The notes below the pieces were generated by a model, which worked only from the letters and a program-made list of their open reading frames with translations, had not been told where the DNA came from and ran no database searches. Made by a program: the position numbers and the translations under genes. DNA of 64,000 nucleotides from positions 62,001 through 126,000 of the forward strand of contig NZ_CDCA01000034.1 in assembly GCF_000820185.1 (NCBI RefSeq), written 5' to 3'. Below, piece after piece: positions 61,340 to 64,000 of this stretch (its first letter is position 1; each line of letters begins with the position of its first letter). The stretch is from Aeromonas tecta (lineage in GTDB: Bacteria; Pseudomonadota; Gammaproteobacteria; Enterobacterales; Aeromonadaceae).

Positions 61340-62863
61340 GTGATGGCTGATATGACAACACGGCAACAATCAGAATGGCTGTTGGAGATGATTGACGTCA
61401 GTAAGAGCTTTCCTGGCGTCAAGGCACTCGATAATGTCAATTTACGGGTCCGTCCTCATTCTGTGCATGCGTTGATGGGCGAGAATGGCGCAGGGAAATC
61501 CACGCTGCTCAAATGCTTGTTCGGCATCTATGAAAAGGATGAGGGCAAGATCTTCTTCAAGGGCGAGGAGATCAACTTCACCTCCTCCAAAGAAGCCCTG
61601 GAAAATGGCGTCTCCATGGTGCACCAGGAGTTGAACCTGGTATTGCAACGCACCGTGATGGACAACATGTGGCTCGGCCGCTACCCCACCAAGGGCTGGT
61701 TCGTCGACCACGGCAAGATGTATGAAGACACCAAACACATCTTCGACGAGCTGGACATCGACATAGACCCACGGGTCAAGGTCGCGACCCTCTCCGTCTC
61801 CCAAATGCAGATGATCGAGATCGCCAAGGCGTTCTCCTATGACGCCAAGATCGTCATCATGGATGAGCCCACCTCGTCCTTGACCGAGAAAGAGGTCAAT
61901 CACCTCTTCAAGATCATCAACAAGCTCAAGGACAAGGGCTGCGGCATTGTCTACATCTCCCACAAGATGGAAGAGATCTTCCAGCTGTGTGACGAGATCA
62001 CCATATTGCGGGATGGGCAATGGGTGGCCACCCAGCCGCTCAAAGGCATGACCATGGATCAGATCATCGGCATGATGGTCGGCCGGGAACTGACCCAGCG
62101 CTTCCCGGAGAAAACCAACCAGCCGAAAGAGGTGATCCTCGAGGTCGAGCACCTGACGGCCAAGAACCAACCCTCCATTCAGGACATCACCTTCGACCTG
62201 CACAAGGGGGAGATCCTCGGCATCGCCGGGTTGGTGGGGGCCAAGCGTACCGACATCGTCGAGACCCTGTTCGGCATTCGCGATCGCAGCGGTGGCACCA
62301 TCAAGCTGCACGGCAAGGCGGTGGCGAACCACAACGCTCATGAGGCTATCCAGAACGGTTTCGCGCTGGTGACCGAGGAGCGTCGCTCCACCGGCATCTA
62401 CTCCCGTCTCGACATCGCCTTCAACTCCCTGATCGCCAACATGGACAGCTACAAGAGCTCCATGGGGTTGCTCAGCGACAACAAGATGAAGAGCGATACC
62501 CAGTGGGTCATCGACTCCATGCGGGTCAAGACACCGACCCAACAGACACAGATCGGCTCCCTGTCTGGCGGCAACCAGCAGAAGGTCATCATCGGCCGCT
62601 GGCTGCTGACCCAACCCGAGATCCTGATGCTGGACGAACCGACCCGCGGCATCGACGTGGGGGCCAAGTTCGAGATCTATCAGCTCATTCTGGAGCTGGC
62701 GAAGAAAGACAAAGGGATCGTCATCATCTCGTCCGAGATGCCGGAATTGCTGGGGATCACGGACAGGATCCTGGTCATGAGCAATGGCCGGGTCGCGGGG
62801 ATCGTCAACACCAAAGAAACTGACCAGAGCGAGATCCTGCGCCTGGCATCTCTGTACCTATAA
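61340..62863 (+). CDS. mglA: galactoside ABC transporter ATPase MglA
   Basis: 507 aa as GTG-started; ATG at 61343 or 61352 are alternative starts. Two fused ABC domains: Walker [10 protein letters not shown], first Walker [16 protein letters not shown], and a second domain with signature [15 protein letters not shown] and [13 protein letters not shown]; the second Walker A is degenerate ([12 protein letters not shown]), as is typical for sugar-type MglA. Nearly identical in layout to E. coli MglA. Confidence 0.95.
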   Translation: MMADMTTRQQSEWLLEMIDVSKSFPGVKALDNVNLRVRPHSVHALMGENGAGKSTLLKCLFGIYEKDEGKIFFKGEEINFTSSKEALENGVSMVHQELNLVLQRTVMDNMWLGRYPTKGWFVDHGKMYEDTKHIFDELDIDIDPRVKVATLSVSQMQMIEIAKAFSYDAKIVIMDEPTSSLTEKEVNHLFKIINKLKDKGCGIVYISHKMEEIFQLCDEITILRDGQWVATQPLKGMTMDQIIGMMVGRELTQRFPEKTNQPKEVILEVEHLTAKNQPSIQDITFDLHKGEILGIAGLVGAKRTDIVETLFGIRDRSGGTIKLHGKAVANHNAHEAIQNGFALVTEERRSTGIYSRLDIAFNSLIANMDSYKSSMGLLSDNKMKSDTQWVIDSMRVKTPTQQTQIGSLSGGNQQKVIIGRWLLTQPEILMLDEPTRGIDVGAKFEIYQLILELAKKDKGIVIISSEMPELLGITDRILVMSNGRVAGIVNTKETDQSEILRLASLYL

Positions 62864-62878
62864 GACAGGAAGACATTT

Positions 62879-63889
62879 ATGGAGTCGGCTAAAAATTTCA
62901 ATCTGATGCGGGCGCTCAAAGAGAACGGCATCTATGTGGTGTTGCTGGTGTTGCTCATGGTCATCGTGATCAAGGAACCCTCCTTCCTGAGCCTCACCAA
63001 CTTCAGCAACATCCTGACCCAGTCCTCGGTGCGGGTCATCATCGCCCTCGGGGTGGCGGGCATCATCATCACCCAGGGCACCGACTTGTCGGCCGGTCGC
63101 CAGGTCGGTCTGGCGGCGCTGATCGCGGCCACCATGTTGCAGGCCCTGACCAACGTCAACAAGGTGTTCCCCAGCCTGGGTGAAGTGCCCATTCCGGTGG
63201 TGATCCTGCTGGTCTGTGCCGTGGGTGCGCTGATAGGGCTGGTCAACGGCCTGATCGTGGCCTACCTGAACGTGACCCCCTTCATCACCACCTTGGGCAC
63301 TATGATCATCGTCTACGGCATCAACTCGCTGTACTTCGACTCAGTAGGTGCATCGCCGGTGGCGGGTTTCGATCCTCGTTTCTCCAGCTTCGCGCAGGGA
63401 TTTATCCGGATAGGGGGCTTTAAACTATCGTATCTGACCTTCTATGCGGCCATCGCCAGCGTGTTCGTCTGGGTGCTGTGGAACAAGACCCGCTTTGGCA
63501 AGAACATCTTCGCCATCGGCGGCAACCCGGAAGCCGCCAAGGTGTCCGGCGTCAACGTGGCCGTCAACCTGGTGATCATCTATGCCCTTGCCGGCGTCTT
63601 CTACGCCTTCGGCGGCATGCTGGAAGCGGGTCGGGTCGGCAGTGCCACCAACAACCTGGGCTTCATGTATGAGCTCGATGCCATCGCGGCCTGCGTGGTG
63701 GGCGGGGTGTCGTTCGCCGGCGGTGTGGGCACCGTGGCCGGGGTCATCACGGGGGTGCTCATCTTCACCCTGATCAACTACGGCCTGACCTACATCGGCG
63801 TCAGCCCTTACTGGCAGTTCATCATCAAGGGCGGCATCATCATTTTGGCGGTCGCGCTGGACTCCATGAAATACGCCAAGAAGAAGTAA
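62879..63889 (+). CDS. mglC: galactoside ABC transporter permease MglC
   Basis: 336 aa, about eight to ten membrane segments; conserved GIIITQGTDLSAGRQVGLAAL, NVTPFITTLGTM and the cytoplasmic GGNPEAAKVSGVNV loop. It forms the channel with MglA in the inner membrane. It begins 16 nt after mglA. Confidence 0.95.
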   Translation: MESAKNFNLMRALKENGIYVVLLVLLMVIVIKEPSFLSLTNFSNILTQSSVRVIIALGVAGIIITQGTDLSAGRQVGLAALIAATMLQALTNVNKVFPSLGEVPIPVVILLVCAVGALIGLVNGLIVAYLNVTPFITTLGTMIIVYGINSLYFDSVGASPVAGFDPRFSSFAQGFIRIGGFKLSYLTFYAAIASVFVWVLWNKTRFGKNIFAIGGNPEAAKVSGVNVAVNLVIIYALAGVFYAFGGMLEAGRVGSATNNLGFMYELDAIAACVVGGVSFAGGVGTVAGVITGVLIFTLINYGLTYIGVSPYWQFIIKGGIIILAVALDSMKYAKKK

Positions 63890-63902
63890 GCGTTGGCAGA
63901 GA

Positions 63903-63929
63903 GGGCTGGAGCAATTCCGGCCCTTTTTC
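63903..63929 (+). terminator. Rho-independent terminator of mglBAC
   Basis: GGGCTGG / CCGGCCC imperfect stem followed by TTTTTCTTT, 13 nt after the mglC stop. Confidence 0.8.
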
Positions 63930-63947
63930 TTTGGAGGGACCCATTCC

Positions 63948-64000
63948 ATGCCATTCAAACTCAAGATCAATGTCCTCTTGCTGCTCGCCATCCTGGTCAC
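63948..64000 (+). CDS. start of an unidentified membrane protein, cut by window end
   Basis: The first 17 codons (MPFKLKINVLLLLAILV) after a good GGAGGG RBS at 9 nt. A short basic N-terminus followed by a hydrophobic segment suggests TM1 of a sensor protein such as a chemoreceptor, histidine kinase or cyclase. No more can be said. Confidence 0.5.
   Translation, partial: MPFKLKINVLLLLAILV

Overview
The window looks like a chromosome segment of Aeromonas or a close relative. The base composition is high in G+C. The gene orders (argS-ftsN-hslVU, nirBDC-cysG, yigI/recQ) are gammaproteobacterial, and there is an orphan type III effector/chaperone pair, a polyamine-catabolism cluster and a complete galactose/lactose block. 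The assignment is inferred from protein and gene-order recognition only; no search was run.

Layout. 1-2950: the end of a lower-GC cassette (VOC-fold protein, DUF4910 aminopeptidase-like protein, zinc-ribbon methyltransferase), probably the tail of a surface-glycan or small-molecule locus. 3085-11431: mostly minus-strand housekeeping genes (malZ, an HDOD protein, a META-domain lipoprotein, yegD, ldhA, creA, an Mpo1-like protein, a periplasmic binding protein, a DksA-type protein). 11432-20212: polyamine utilisation (glutamylputrescine synthetase, polyamine aminotransferase, two PotF-like binding proteins, potGHI) behind a sigma-54 promoter and two NtrC-like sites. 20258-28480: a MOSC protein, tRNA-Pro(CGG), an AbiTii-like gene, yigI, recQ, a cytochrome c, selO, yhhQ with a preQ1-like leader, the sRNA RyhB with a Fur box, and rraA. 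28627-33560: a chemoreceptor, mgtE, and a YopT-type protease with its chaperone. 33771-41710: cysG-nirC-nirDB with an FNR plus NarL/NarP promoter, a LysR regulator and an MFS pump. 41770-49577: hslUV (sigma-32 promoter), ftsN, argS, a Lon-substrate-domain protein, an ECF sigma/ChrR pair and uppP. 49782-63889: an aldo-keto reductase, galMKTE, galR, lacZ and mglBAC, tied together by GalR-type operators. The window ends in the first 17 codons of a membrane protein.

How genes work together. MglBAC imports galactosides, LacZ splits lactose-type galactosides, and GalM-K-T-E feed galactose into glycolysis; near-identical operators stand before galE, lacZ and mglB. In the polyamine block, PotF/G/H/I import putrescine or related polyamines, which the synthetase and aminotransferase then degrade, and control by nitrogen status fits the promoter.

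Most unusual observation. At four genes (the HDOD gene, potH, galE, galR) the last 8 to 20 codons recur as a diverged copy directly downstream. At galR there are four extra copies with an exact 85-bp period. Several copies still read in the parental frame and differ largely at synonymous positions. This suggests they come from diverged alleles of the same gene, for example scars of repeated allele replacement, rather than from simple slippage. recQ may be a fifth, weaker case.
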